DNA of 64,000 nt from Vibrio gigantis (lineage in GTDB: Bacteria; Pseudomonadota; Gammaproteobacteria; Enterobacterales; Vibrionaceae): contig NZ_AP025492.1 of assembly GCF_024347515.1 (NCBI RefSeq), positions 2,914,001 to 2,978,000 on the forward strand. The letters run 5' to 3'. Shown here in pieces: positions 53,206 through 62,730 of this stretch. Position 1 is the first letter of the stretch, and each line of letters begins with the position of its first letter. The translations under genes were made by a program, and so were the position numbers. Under the pieces are notes generated by a model. The model was not told the origin of the DNA. It ran no database searches and saw nothing but the letters and a program-made list of their open reading frames with translations.

Positions 53206-55700
53206 CGATTCAACTGTCGTTTGGTTTTAGTGGTTGCTACATGGTTAGCAGGATCATCCGGCCAAGGGTGTTTTGGGTAACGGCCTTTCATCTCTTTTTG
53301 TACTTCTTTGTACGCGCCAGCCCAAAATCCGGCCAAATCCTGAGTAATTTGCAGTGGTCGTTGTGCGGGAGAGAGTAACTCAAGCACAACCTTTTTACGC
53401 CCTTGGGCTATCAATGGGGAATCTTGTTCACCAAAGACCTCTTGCATTCGCACTGAGATCACGGGTTCAGACTGGTATTGATAACGAATAGCTTTCTTAC
53501 TCCCCGTAGGCATCAGATAGTGCGTTGGCAGCCATTGATCTATTTCTTGATTCAAAGGCCAACCAAGATAAGCAGACAATGCCTGTTCCATCGAAACACT
53601 AGCCAATCCTTTTGCTGACTTAATACCATTCAGATATGGTGATAGCCACTCATCAAGGTGCTCAACTAAGCTCGAGTCGTCCATTGCTGGCCAATCATGC
53701 TCCGGCATCCAAAGCTGAGCGCAACGTACGCGTTCAACGAGCTGCTTCGCGGCTGGCGTCCAATGTAAACGGTCCAGTCCACATCGAGCGATATAATTCA
53801 ACAAGGCTTGGCTAATCTGATTAGCTCCCGGCTCAGGTAAAGCTTTGGTGCTGATAATCAGCTTACCCAGAGACAATCTCTGCTCAGCGACTAAACGGCC
53901 ACGTTTCTCATCCCAATCGGCGTAATCTGAACGCACAAACAGTTTTGGGAATTCAGATTCTAGCTGCGCAATATCAACCGCAGTGGCTAAGAAAATCTGA
54001 CTGGCACGTCCGGTGCTACGCATCAAATCAATCACTACGATATAGTCATTGTTCGCCAATGGGTCATCGTCACGAACCTCAACACCATGGCCATTCGCTA
54101 GCAGAAAAGCATTACTGCTAGCACTTCTCGCTTGAGCAATTCGGTCTGGGAATGCAAAGCAAAGCACCAATGGTAGCAATGATTCATCAAGTTGTGACAA
54201 ATCTAAGTGATGATTCAGTTTGCTGGCGAGATTATTCACTCGCTGCATCACCACGTTATTTTTAGAATGCTTTCTTTGCTTAAGTCGGTGCAACGAATGC
54301 TGAATATCGGTGACGTTGCGTTCAGGCTCTTCAAGCAAAGCAGCGGCAACAACCGCGACATTCAATAAAGCAGGACTGCCTTGCTGCGCTTTAACTAACA
54401 TACTAGCAATACGAGGTTCTAAACCTAAACGTTGAGCCTGTTTTCCTAACGCCGTAAATTGGCCATTGCTGTCTAATAGCTCAATGCTTTGCAGCAGTTG
54501 CTTTGCTTGCTCCACTGAAGCTTGTGGCGGAATGTCTAGCCATTGCAACTCGTCTGCACTTGCAGCGCCCCATTGCGTTAACTCAGCCACCAGCGAAGAG
54601 AGATCTGAATGTAGAATTTCAGGGTCCGGTACAGCGGGTTGCTGCATTAACTGCGTTTCGCTGTACAAGCGCACACATAGGCCTTCTTCAATTCGCCCTG
54701 CACGACCCGCTCGTTGTTCAGCTGAAGACTGCGAGATTTTCACTTGCTCAAGCTTAGTAATGCCTGTTTTCAGATCGAACTTTGCAACACGTTCAAGCCC
54801 GGAATCTACAACTAATCGAATACCTTCAATCGTCAAAGAAGTCTCAGCTATATTGGTGGCCAACACCACTTTTCGACGCCCTTTCTCAGACGGTGCTATT
54901 GCTTTCTGCTGTTGAGGAAAACTGAGTTGCCCATACAGAGGGCACACATCAATATCACCAGCAAGCTGTTCAAGCTGAGATTCGACCTGCTTAATCGCAG
55001 AAACGCCCGGCAAAAAGGCGAGAAGTGAGCCTGATTCTTTCTCCATCAAAGCGCGAATCACGTTGGCCATTTTAGGGGCTAGATATTCATTGGCGTTAAG
55101 AGGCTGATAACGGAAATCGACCGGAAAGGAGCGGCCTTGTGATTCAACGAATTTGGCATTCGGTAGCAAAGTTTGTAGAGCGTGTTGATCTAAAGTTGCC
55201 GACATCACAACCACTTTGAGATCGTCACGCAATGCCTCTTGGATCTCCAAACTAAAAGCCAATGCGGTATCTGCATGAATGCTGCGCTCGTGAAATTCAT
55301 CAAAGATCACCATATCAACCCCAGTCAATTCAGGGTCGGTTTGGATCATTCTCGTCATGATCCCCTCGGTAACGATTTCCAAGCGAGTTGCACTGCTGGT
55401 TTTAGATTCACCACGAACTCTAAAACCGACGCTCTCCCCCACCTTCTCCCCCAATTGGCTTGCTAAGTAAGTGGCAATATTTCTTGCAGCCAAACGCCTT
55501 GGCTCAAGCATGATGATTTTGCCTTGAACGGCATTGGTCTTAACTAACTGTAAAGGGAAGAATGTTGACTTACCCGCACCGGGAGCGGCCTTTAGAATAA
55601 GTTGAGTGTGTGTTTCTACGCCAGCGAGCAGATCTGGCATCACAGCTTCTATGGGCAGTTGTGGCAATGGGAGAACCTTGTGGTGTAATGTTGGCAACAT
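53202..55700 (-). CDS. hrpB: ATP-dependent helicase HrpB (DEAH family)
   Basis: The 832-residue DEAH/RHA helicase has motif I GAPGAGKST (near 39-47), motif II DEFHERS (near 133-139), motif III VMSATLD and motif VI QRAGRAGR. The HA2 and HrpB C-terminal domains follow. Its cellular role is poorly known; related helicases act on RNA. It overlaps mrcB by 4 bases and is divergent from sfsA across a 34-bp gap, so the two promoters must overlap or lie inside coding sequence. Confidence 0.94.
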   Translation of the reverse strand: MLPTLHHKVLPLPQLPIEAVMPDLLAGVETHTQLILKAAPGAGKSTFFPLQLVKTNAVQGKIIMLEPRRLAARNIATYLASQLGEKVGESVGFRVRGESKTSSATRLEIVTEGIMTRMIQTDPELTGVDMVIFDEFHERSIHADTALAFSLEIQEALRDDLKVVVMSATLDQHALQTLLPNAKFVESQGRSFPVDFRYQPLNANEYLAPKMANVIRALMEKESGSLLAFLPGVSAIKQVESQLEQLAGDIDVCPLYGQLSFPQQQKAIAPSEKGRRKVVLATNIAETSLTIEGIRLVVDSGLERVAKFDLKTGITKLEQVKISQSSAEQRAGRAGRIEEGLCVRLYSETQLMQQPAVPDPEILHSDLSSLVAELTQWGAASADELQWLDIPPQASVEQAKQLLQSIELLDSNGQFTALGKQAQRLGLEPRIASMLVKAQQGSPALLNVAVVAAALLEEPERNVTDIQHSLHRLKQRKHSKNNVVMQRVNNLASKLNHHLDLSQLDESLLPLVLCFAFPDRIAQARSASSNAFLLANGHGVEVRDDDPLANNDYIVVIDLMRSTGRASQIFLATAVDIAQLESEFPKLFVRSDYADWDEKRGRLVAEQRLSLGKLIISTKALPEPGANQISQALLNYIARCGLDRLHWTPAAKQLVERVRCAQLWMPEHDWPAMDDSSLVEHLDEWLSPYLNGIKSAKGLASVSMEQALSAYLGWPLNQEIDQWLPTHYLMPTGSKKAIRYQYQSEPVISVRMQEVFGEQDSPLIAQGRKKVVLELLSPAQRPLQITQDLAGFWAGAYKEVQKEMKGRYPKHPWPDDPANHVATTKTKRQLNR

Positions 55701-55734
55701 TGTACATAAAAACCTACCTGTCTAAATAAGTAAT

Positions 55735-56460
55735 ATGCACTTCAATCCTCCATTAGAGTCAGCGACTCTTATTAAGCGCTATAAACGTTTTCTCACCGAC
55801 ATCCAACTTCCAGACGGCAGTGAGCGTACTATTCACTGTGCAAATACTGGAGCGATGACAGGATGTGCGACTCCTGGCAATACGGTGTGGTACTCAACCT
55901 CAGATAATGCAAAAAGAAAATACCCAAACAGCTGGGAGATCTCAGAAACAGATAAAGGTCATCGTATTTGTGTAAATACTGCGCGGGCAAACCAGCTAGC
56001 GGTGGAAGCAATTGAAAATAAGACTATAGTTGAACTCTTAGGTTATAACGCGTTACGAACCGAAGTGAAGTATGGTAGCGAGAATAGTCGAATTGACATT
56101 CTGCTTGAAGATAACGAAAAGCCGCCTTGCTATATCGAAGTAAAAAGCGTCACCTTACTCGATGAACAAGAGACCTCAACCAAAGGGCAAGGTTTTTTCC
56201 CTGATGCGGTCACCACCAGAGGCCAAAAACATCTGCGTGAACTCACAGAAATGGTCGAATCTGGAAATAGAGCCGTACTTTTATTCACTGTTTTACATTC
56301 AGGTATTGAAAAAGTGTCTGCGGCACACCATATAGACGCCAAATATTCGTTATTACTAAAACAAGCACAAGACGCTGGAGTTGAAGTGCTTTGCTACAAA
56401 GCAGAGCTCAGCAGTACTCAAATACAACTAAAACAAGCTGTTGAATTTATCAATAGCTAA
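55735..56460 (+). CDS. sfsA: Sugar fermentation stimulation protein SfsA
   Basis: This 241-residue protein has the SfsA fold: an N-terminal OB-like domain ([23 protein letters not shown] then [12 protein letters not shown]) and a C-terminal nuclease-like domain with [25 protein letters not shown], resembling a PD-(D/E)xK active site (D, then E-x-K). Overexpression in E. coli stimulates maltose genes, but the molecular activity is unsettled; nucleic-acid binding is expected. It lies upstream of dksA as in E. coli. Confidence 0.93.
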   Translation: MHFNPPLESATLIKRYKRFLTDIQLPDGSERTIHCANTGAMTGCATPGNTVWYSTSDNAKRKYPNSWEISETDKGHRICVNTARANQLAVEAIENKTIVELLGYNALRTEVKYGSENSRIDILLEDNEKPPCYIEVKSVTLLDEQETSTKGQGFFPDAVTTRGQKHLRELTEMVESGNRAVLLFTVLHSGIEKVSAAHHIDAKYSLLLKQAQDAGVEVLCYKAELSSTQIQLKQAVEFINS

Positions 56461-56595
56461 GCAAAGATGTTGAACCAATCACATTGATTGCAAGTTTGAA
56501 TAAGAGTATTTGCCACCATTCGTTCTTTCTGCTATAGATACCCGCCTTAAAATTAGCTGCTTTGCAGTTGACTAGGTGTAAATAGGAGATGCTGT

Positions 56596-57042
56596 ATGCC
56601 AGAATCTAAGAAAAAAGCGCTAGGCATCCTAGCCATCGCAGGTGTTGAACCGTACCAAGAAAAGCCAGGTGAAGAATACATGTCACCTGAGCAAACGGAA
56701 CATTTTACAAAAATTTTAGCAGCTTGGCGCAACCAGCTCAGGGAAGAAGTTGATCGTACTGTACACCACATGCAGGACGAAGCAGCGAATTTTCCAGACC
56801 CAGTTGACCGTGCTTCTCAAGAAGAAGAATTCAGCCTAGAGTTACGTAACCGTGACCGTGAGCGTCGTCTTATCAAAAAAATTGAGAAGACGTTAGACAA
56901 GATTGAAGAAGACGATTTCGGCTTCTGTGATTCTTGCGGTATCGAGATTGGCATTCGTCGCCTTGAAGCTCGTCCAACTGCTGATCTTTGTATTGACTGT
57001 AAAACACTTGCAGAGATCAAAGAGAAACAGATGCAAGGTTAA
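56596..57042 (+). CDS. dksA: RNA polymerase-binding transcription factor DksA
   Basis: The 148-residue protein starts at an ATG with AGGAG upstream. The coiled coil enters the RNA polymerase secondary channel, with acidic residues at its tip ([21 protein letters not shown], near 60-80). The four zinc cysteines are in CDSCG and CIDC. With ppGpp it inhibits rRNA promoters and activates amino-acid promoters. It is GreA-like in binding mode; both genes lie in this window. A clean terminator follows. Confidence 0.97.
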   Translation: MPESKKKALGILAIAGVEPYQEKPGEEYMSPEQTEHFTKILAAWRNQLREEVDRTVHHMQDEAANFPDPVDRASQEEEFSLELRNRDRERRLIKKIEKTLDKIEEDDFGFCDSCGIEIGIRRLEARPTADLCIDCKTLAEIKEKQMQG

Positions 57043-57060
57043 TTCTTGCAAATGTAAAGA

Positions 57061-57084
57061 AAGGGAGCCTTGGCTCCCTTTTTT
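57061..57084 (+). terminator. Intrinsic terminator of dksA
   Basis: AAGGGAGCC and GGCTCCCTT form a 9-bp stem with a 2-nt gap, followed by TTTT, 18 bases after the stop codon. Confidence 0.92.
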
Positions 57085-57135
57085 GTTTGTTATCCAAGCG
57101 AAGTATTTCACACGCTTGATAGTAAATAGCAGCTT

Positions 57136-57207
57136 TAAGCCTTAATTCTATGCATTAAATCTTGGTTATAGATCAAAGCTTAGTTCTACGCATTAAAGCT
57201 CTTGTTA
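57136..57207 (+). repeat. Imperfect direct repeat of about 32 bp between dksA and gluQ
   Basis: Two copies (about 57136-57167 and 57175-57207) share AAGC-TTA-TTCTA-GCATTAAA-TCTTG-TTA, about 39 bp apart. They lie in the 217-bp gap upstream of gluQ; significance unknown. Confidence 0.45.
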
Positions 57208-57259
57208 AACGTCTTAAGAATCGGCTACTGCGGTACCATTTAGATTAGGTTGTTCACTC

Positions 57260-58135
57260 ATGAATTATATCGGGCGCTTTGCACCATCACCGTCAGGTCC
57301 TCTTCATTTTGGCTCACTTGTTGCTGCTCTTGGTAGCTACTTTCAAGCAAAGTCTAACCAAGGAAAATGGTTAGTTCGTATGGAAGACCTAGATCCACCA
57401 AGAGAAATGGCCGGCGCTGCAGACCTGATTCTTAAGACGCTTGAGGCTTACCACCTATTTTGGGATGGTGAAGTCGTCTATCAAAGCCAACGTCATGGCT
57501 TGTATCAAGATCAAATCGATCAATGGGTCGCTGACCATCAAGCCTACTACTGCCAATGCACCCGCAAGCAAATAAAGTCTTTGGGTGGCTTTTACAATGG
57601 TCACTGTCGAGATGTAGGTTTGGTTGATTCAGGCGAGCAGTCGGTGCGCTTACGCATGGACTTTCCAGTAGAGTCCTTTAATGATGTTCGCCACAGCACG
57701 ATTCAAATCCCTAAAGCGTTGGCTAAAGAAGACTTTATTATTAAACGCAGAGATGGATTGTTTGCCTATAACTTGGCCGTCGTCCTTGATGACATCGAAC
57801 AAGGGGTAACAGAAGTCGTAAGAGGCGCAGACCTGATAGAACCAACAGGTCGACAAATCAGTTTATATAAAACGCTCAAGCAAAAAACCGTGAGTTACTT
57901 ACACTTGCCATTGGCAACCGATGGCTTGGGGAATAAACTGTCAAAACAGAACCATGCCACCGCAATCGATCTCGACAACCCAAAACCAACGTTACTCAAC
58001 GCTATGCGATTCTTAGGTTTTGACATCCCGATGGCCCTTTGTGAGGCTTCAATGGATGAGATTTTATTGTGGGGCTGCCAGCAATGGAACATCAGTCAGT
58101 TACCTGATAGTTTACAAAAAGAGCACTGTAATTAG
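57260..58135 (+). CDS. gluQ: Glutamyl-Q tRNA(Asp) synthetase (GluQRS)
   Basis: This 291-residue paralogue of the glutamyl-tRNA synthetase catalytic core lacks the anticodon-binding domain. It attaches glutamate to the queuosine base of tRNA-Asp. The HIGH-type motif is HFGS in FAPSPSGPLHFGSLVAALGSY, the zinc ligands are the Cys residues in YYCQCTRKQ and GHC (about 95-117), and the KMSKS-type motif is KLSKQ near 230. It is downstream of dksA, as in many gamma-proteobacteria where the two are linked. Length is normal. Confidence 0.94.
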   Translation: MNYIGRFAPSPSGPLHFGSLVAALGSYFQAKSNQGKWLVRMEDLDPPREMAGAADLILKTLEAYHLFWDGEVVYQSQRHGLYQDQIDQWVADHQAYYCQCTRKQIKSLGGFYNGHCRDVGLVDSGEQSVRLRMDFPVESFNDVRHSTIQIPKALAKEDFIIKRRDGLFAYNLAVVLDDIEQGVTEVVRGADLIEPTGRQISLYKTLKQKTVSYLHLPLATDGLGNKLSKQNHATAIDLDNPKPTLLNAMRFLGFDIPMALCEASMDEILLWGCQQWNISQLPDSLQKEHCN

Positions 58136-58283
58136 CTCGAAACTCGCGGCAAATAGCAAAAACGACACATAAAAATGCCATAACCAACCACAGTGGTTAA
58201 GCAGACGATGTTCTCAAATGGCTCGCGCTAAGCTATTATTAGCCGCAATTAAACTCTGCACTACCACTTTGGACTAAGAGAAA

Positions 58284-58310
58284 AACAAAGTTGGCGATAC
58301 CAACTTTGTT
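58284..58310 (+). promoter_or_regulatory. 11-bp hairpin directly upstream of pcnB
   Basis: AACAAAGTTGG and CCAACTTTGTT form a perfect stem with a 5-nt loop, ending 8 bases before the pcnB ATG. It occupies the place of the ribosome site, and no purine-rich site is seen between it and the start. Confidence 0.65.
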
Positions 58311-58318
58311 CTAAACTA

Positions 58319-59674
58319 ATGAATACAAACGACAATACCCCAAGCGAACAACGCGGATTCCACGAATTAGCTCTGAATATTTATACTCGTCAAGAGCACA
58401 ATATTTCACGCAAGCAGATCAGCGACAACGCACTAAAAGTGCTATATCGCCTGAATGGTGCGGGTTTTGACGCATTTCTAGTTGGTGGTGGTGTGCGCGA
58501 TATCTTATTAGGCTCTCAGCCAAAAGATTTTGATATTGCGACCAACGCAACGCCAGAGCAAATCAAACACCTTTTCAGAAACTGTCGCCTTATCGGTCGC
58601 CGTTTCCGCTTGGCACATATCATGTTTGGTCGTGACATCATTGAAGTAGCTACTTTCCGTGGTCACCACCAAGAACCGTCGAAAAACGTATCTGCACAAT
58701 CGAAAGAAGGCATGCTACTACGCGATAACGTGTACGGCAGTGTTGATGAAGATGCAGAACGTCGTGATTTCACAATCAACGCGATGTACTACAACATTGC
58801 TGACTACAGCATCCACGATTACGCGGGTGGTGTTGAAGATTTAGAAGATAAGCTGATCCGTCTAATTGGTGACCCAGAAACGCGTTACCGCGAAGACCCA
58901 GTACGCATGCTACGTGCAATGCGCTTCGCCGCTAAACTAGATTTCGACATTGAAGAAGACACCGCTGACCCGATTGAAGAGTTAGCTCACCTTCTAAGAG
59001 ATATCCCAGCAGCGCGCCTTTATGAAGAATCTCTGAAATTACTGCAATCGGGTCACGGTTTAGAAACCTACCATCTGATGCGCGAGTACAACCTGTTCCA
59101 ACAGATGTTCCCAGCAGTAGCGGAACACTTCACAGAAGATTACGACTCTCACACAGAGCAGATGCTTGATTTAGTTCTCGACTCAACCGACCTTCGTATC
59201 GAAGATGGTAAACGAGTCAATCCAGCATTCATGTTTGCAGCAATGCTTTGGTACCCGATGAACAAGCTGGCAGACAAACTTGTCGCTGAACAGGGTATGG
59301 CACACTACGATGCGATCATGGAAGCAAGTAACATCATTCTTGATCAGCAAGTAAAGTCTATTGCTATTCCTCGTCGTCACACCGCAACCATTCGCGAAGT
59401 TTGGCAACTGCAACTTCGACTGCCTCGCCGTAACGGTAAACGCGCCGTTCGCCTAATGGAGCTCAACAAGTTCCGTGCAGGCTACGATTTCCTAGAAATG
59501 CGAGGGGAGATTGAAGGTGGCGAAACCAAAGAATTAGCCAAATGGTGGGAGCGTTATCAGACTGCAGGGCGCAACATGCGTCAAGCGATGGCTAACGATG
59601 TTGCAGCACCATCAAAGTCAGGCCATCGTCGCCGTAAGACTTACCGAAACAAAAAGAGTAAGCCATCAGAATGA
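58319..59674 (+). CDS. pcnB: Poly(A) polymerase I
   Basis: The 451-residue nucleotidyltransferase has the signature LVGGGVRDILLGSQPKDFDIATNA (near 55-78) with the two catalytic Asp residues in DFD. The RNA-binding domain and a basic C-terminal tail (KSGHRRRKTYRNKKSKPSE) follow. It adds poly(A) to RNA 3' ends and speeds decay. The ATG used has no ribosome site and follows a strong hairpin; E. coli pcnB is likewise poorly translated (non-AUG start), so low expression seems conserved by a different route. Its stop overlaps folK (ATGA). Confidence 0.94.
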   Translation: MNTNDNTPSEQRGFHELALNIYTRQEHNISRKQISDNALKVLYRLNGAGFDAFLVGGGVRDILLGSQPKDFDIATNATPEQIKHLFRNCRLIGRRFRLAHIMFGRDIIEVATFRGHHQEPSKNVSAQSKEGMLLRDNVYGSVDEDAERRDFTINAMYYNIADYSIHDYAGGVEDLEDKLIRLIGDPETRYREDPVRMLRAMRFAAKLDFDIEEDTADPIEELAHLLRDIPAARLYEESLKLLQSGHGLETYHLMREYNLFQQMFPAVAEHFTEDYDSHTEQMLDLVLDSTDLRIEDGKRVNPAFMFAAMLWYPMNKLADKLVAEQGMAHYDAIMEASNIILDQQVKSIAIPRRHTATIREVWQLQLRLPRRNGKRAVRLMELNKFRAGYDFLEMRGEIEGGETKELAKWWERYQTAGRNMRQAMANDVAAPSKSGHRRRKTYRNKKSKPSE

Positions 59675-60156
59675 TAACTGCTTACATTGCGGTCGGCAGC
59701 AACCTTGCCGACCCAGTTAGCCAAGCAAATTTGGCTATCGAAACGCTAAAAAGCCTACCGCGATCAACGTTTATTGCGACCTCTCAGCTATATAGTAGCA
59801 CTCCAATGGGGCCACAAAATCAACCAGACTACATCAATGCGGTAGTTGCTATCCAAACCGAATTAACGCCAATTGAACTGCTTGATTGCACTCAAAAGAT
59901 CGAGCTAGAGCAAGGGCGCGTCCGTAAAGACGAACGTTGGGGACCAAGAACCTTGGACCTCGATATTGTGTTATACGGCAATGAGGTGATCGATTCAGAG
60001 CGCTTAATCGTTCCTCATTATGGAATGAAAGAACGAGAGTTTGTACTCTACCCGCTTGCTGAAATCGCACCAAGTTTACAACTCCCTGATGGGACTGAGC
60101 TGACAGAACTACTGAAAATTGTAGATAAAAACGGGCTCAATGTTTGGCAACAATAG
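59671..60156 (+). CDS. folK: 2-amino-4-hydroxy-6-hydroxymethyldihydropteridine pyrophosphokinase
   Basis: This 161-residue HPPK transfers pyrophosphate from ATP to 6-hydroxymethyl-dihydropterin in folate synthesis. The signature RWGPRTLDLDIVLYG (near 89-103) holds the two metal-binding Asp residues, and the N-terminal AYIAVGSNLADP is typical. It starts within the pcnB stop codon, so it is coupled to pcnB. The panBC genes follow 22 bp later, the common folK-panB-panC cluster. Confidence 0.95.
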   Translation: MITAYIAVGSNLADPVSQANLAIETLKSLPRSTFIATSQLYSSTPMGPQNQPDYINAVVAIQTELTPIELLDCTQKIELEQGRVRKDERWGPRTLDLDIVLYGNEVIDSERLIVPHYGMKEREFVLYPLAEIAPSLQLPDGTELTELLKIVDKNGLNVWQQ

Positions 60157-60178
60157 CCAGGCGCATTAAGGAAAACCA

Positions 60179-60973
60179 ATGAAAAAAGTAACCATTAACG
60201 ACCTGATCAAGTGTAAACGCGAAGGCCGTAAATTCGCGACGTCAACGGCTTACGATGCGAGCTTTGCTCAATTATTCGAAAGCCAAGAGATGCCTGTACT
60301 GCTTGTCGGTGATTCACTGGGTATGGTTCTACAAGGCCATAACGACACATTACCAGTAAGCGTTGAAGACATTGCCTACCACACTCGCTCTGTACGTGCT
60401 GGTAGCCCTAATTGTCTTCTTATGGCTGACATGCCTTTCATGAGCTACGCGACGCCTGAGCAAGCTTGTGAGAACGCAGCTACTTTGATGCGTGCTGGTG
60501 CGAACATGGTAAAAATCGAAGGCGAAGGCTGGTTGGTTGATACCGTGAGGATGCTAACAGAACGTGCAGTACCAGTATGTGCCCACTTAGGTTTAACGCC
60601 TCAGTCTGTGAACATTTTTGGTGGTTACAAAGTTCAAGGCCGTGACGATGAACAAGCCGATAAAATGGTTGCTGACGCGCTAGCACTACAAAATGCAGGC
60701 GCTCAAATCGTTCTACTTGAATGTGTGCCAGCTTCATTGGCAAAACGAATTACAGAAGCTTGTGATGTACCTGTTATCGGCATCGGCGCTGGTAATGTTA
60801 CCGATGGTCAGATCTTGGTTATGCATGACATGTTCGGTATTTCTGCGAACTACATGCCGAAATTCTCTAAGAATTTCCTAGCAGAAACAGGTGATATGCG
60901 TAAGGCAGTAGCTCTATACAAAGAAGAAGTAGAGAGCGCGCGATTCCCTGATGAAGCTCATACAATCGCTTAG
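60179..60973 (+). CDS. panB: 3-methyl-2-oxobutanoate hydroxymethyltransferase
   Basis: The 264-residue enzyme makes ketopantoate from alpha-ketoisovalerate with methylene-THF, the first step of pantothenate synthesis. The TIM barrel motifs are visible: [33 protein letters not shown] (metal-binding Asp near 45), MVKIEGEGW and [21 protein letters not shown] ribosome site (AAGGA) precedes the ATG. It ends 8 bp before panC. Confidence 0.96.
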   Translation: MKKVTINDLIKCKREGRKFATSTAYDASFAQLFESQEMPVLLVGDSLGMVLQGHNDTLPVSVEDIAYHTRSVRAGSPNCLLMADMPFMSYATPEQACENAATLMRAGANMVKIEGEGWLVDTVRMLTERAVPVCAHLGLTPQSVNIFGGYKVQGRDDEQADKMVADALALQNAGAQIVLLECVPASLAKRITEACDVPVIGIGAGNVTDGQILVMHDMFGISANYMPKFSKNFLAETGDMRKAVALYKEEVESARFPDEAHTIA

Positions 60974-60981
60974 GAGTAAGT

Positions 60982-61872
60982 ATGCAAACTTTTGCTGAAA
61001 TAGCGGCTCTTCGTGAGCAGATTAAACAGTTTAAGCGTGATGGACGTACGGTTGCTTTTGTACCGACAATGGGAAACCTGCATGAAGGCCACCTGACTCT
61101 GGTAAAGAAAGCTCGTGAACTGGCAGACATCGTAGTGGTAAGCATCTTTGTAAACCCAATGCAGTTTGACCGTGCCGACGACCTAAACAACTACCCTCGT
61201 ACGTTAGAGGCTGATTTAAGCAAACTAACAGGCGAAGGTGTTGAACTGGTATTTACACCAACACCAGAGGTTATGTACCCAGATGGATTAGACAAACAGA
61301 CGTTTGTTGAGGTCCCTGGTGTATCTCACATGCTTGAAGGTGCATCTCGTCCAGGTCACTTCCGCGGTGTATCAACAATTGTCACTAAACTGTTTAATAT
61401 CGTTCAGCCAGACTTTGCATGCTTCGGTGAGAAAGATTTCCAGCAGCTTGCTGTTATTCGCCAGATGACAACTGACTTAGCGTTAGACATTGAAGTAGTG
61501 GGCGTTGCTACCGTTCGTGAAATGGATGGTTTGGCAATGAGCTCCCGCAATAGCAATCTAACCATTGATGAGCGTCAACGTGCTCCCGTTCTAGCACGCA
61601 CCATGCGTTGGATCAGCAGTGCAATTCGCGGTGGACGTGATGACTACGCATCAGTAATTGAAGATGCGACAGACCAACTTCGTGCAGCAGACCTGCAACC
61701 AGATGAGATCTTCATTTGCGATGCTAAGACTCTGCAAGCGATCACTTCAGAATCCACTCAGGCTGTGATTCTTATGTCGGCTTTCCTAGGTAAGACTCGT
61801 CTTATCGATAACCAAGTTCTCGATTTGGTAACGGAAACGAAAGAAGAAGTGAAAGAAGAAACAGCGGAATAA
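60982..61872 (+). CDS. panC: Pantothenate synthetase
   Basis: This 296-residue enzyme joins pantoate and beta-alanine with ATP. The nucleotidyltransferase HxGH motif lies in [14 protein letters not shown] (near 28-41), [14 protein letters not shown] near 150 binds ATP/pantoate, and the KMSKS-like MSSRNSNL is near 187. The C-terminal 15 residues are Glu/Lys-rich and extend slightly beyond the E. coli length (283). It is the last gene of the pcnB-folK-panBC run and is followed by a terminator. Confidence 0.96.
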   Translation: MQTFAEIAALREQIKQFKRDGRTVAFVPTMGNLHEGHLTLVKKARELADIVVVSIFVNPMQFDRADDLNNYPRTLEADLSKLTGEGVELVFTPTPEVMYPDGLDKQTFVEVPGVSHMLEGASRPGHFRGVSTIVTKLFNIVQPDFACFGEKDFQQLAVIRQMTTDLALDIEVVGVATVREMDGLAMSSRNSNLTIDERQRAPVLARTMRWISSAIRGGRDDYASVIEDATDQLRAADLQPDEIFICDAKTLQAITSESTQAVILMSAFLGKTRLIDNQVLDLVTETKEEVKEETAE

Positions 61873-61900
61873 TCGGCAAACTTCTTAAACGCAAAATACA

Positions 61901-61929
61901 AAAAAGGTCGATGTAATATCGACCTTTTT
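61901..61929. terminator. Bidirectional terminator (panC / yadH)
   Basis: AAAAAGGTCGAT and ATCGACCTTTTT form a 12-bp stem around a short loop. The T and A runs serve both convergent operons. Confidence 0.9.
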
Positions 61930-61958
61930 CTTTGTCTGTTATTCAGGGTAACTAAGCG

Positions 61959-62729
61959 TTAGCTGCGTAAGCCGATACCCTTTGTCACCAAGTAATGTGC
62001 AATACCATACAGCACCACAATAAACACACCTAACACGCCAAATGACGTCACGATACCCACATCAGACACCCCCAAGAAACCATACCTAAACGCGTTTACC
62101 ATGTACACGATAGGGTTCAGCTTCGATATACCTTGCCAAAACTCAGGCAATAGACTGATCGAGTAGAACACACCACCAAGATAAGTCAGTGGCGTTAAGA
62201 TAAAGGTAGGAATAATCGAGATGTCATCAAACGTGCGAGCAAACACCGCGTTAATCAGACCACCCAGTGAGAATACGACTGAAGTTAGGAATACCGTCGC
62301 AATGATCACGCCCCAATGATCGACTTGTAAGTCAACAAAGAACAGTGATACGAAGGTTACAATCGTACCCACTAATAAACCGCGAACCACACCACCCATC
62401 ACGAAACCGGCGATAATCACGTAGTTAGGCACCGGTGCTACAAGCAGCTCTTCAATGTTCTTTTGGAATTTAGCACTAAAGAACGATGACGCAACGTTCG
62501 AATAAGAGTTAGTGATCACCGACATCATGATCAGTCCAGGAACAATATATTCCATGTAGCTAAAACCGTTCATTTCACCAATACGCGCACCAATAAGGTT
62601 ACCGAAGATGATGAAGTAAAGTGTCATGGTAATTGCTGGCGGTACCAGAGTTTGCACCCAGATACGCGTGAAGCGATTGATCTCTTTGGTCAACAAACTG
62701 CAGAAAGCTGTCCAATATAGGCTGTACAT
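61959..62729 (-). CDS. yadH: ABC-2 type exporter permease YadH
   Basis: The ATG at 62729 (GGGGAG about 7 bases upstream) gives 256 residues, starting MYSLYWTAFCSLLTKEINRF like E. coli YadH; the alternative 6 codons upstream lies inside yadG. It has six hydrophobic segments with ABC-2 family features (VPPAITMTLYFIIFGNLIG, APVPNYVIIAGFVMGG, LTPLTYLGGVFYS). With YadG it forms an exporter of unknown substrate. The two coding regions are separated by a single base. Confidence 0.92.
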   Translation of the reverse strand: MYSLYWTAFCSLLTKEINRFTRIWVQTLVPPAITMTLYFIIFGNLIGARIGEMNGFSYMEYIVPGLIMMSVITNSYSNVASSFFSAKFQKNIEELLVAPVPNYVIIAGFVMGGVVRGLLVGTIVTFVSLFFVDLQVDHWGVIIATVFLTSVVFSLGGLINAVFARTFDDISIIPTFILTPLTYLGGVFYSISLLPEFWQGISKLNPIVYMVNAFRYGFLGVSDVGIVTSFGVLGVFIVVLYGIAHYLVTKGIGLRS

Positions 62730-62730
62730 A

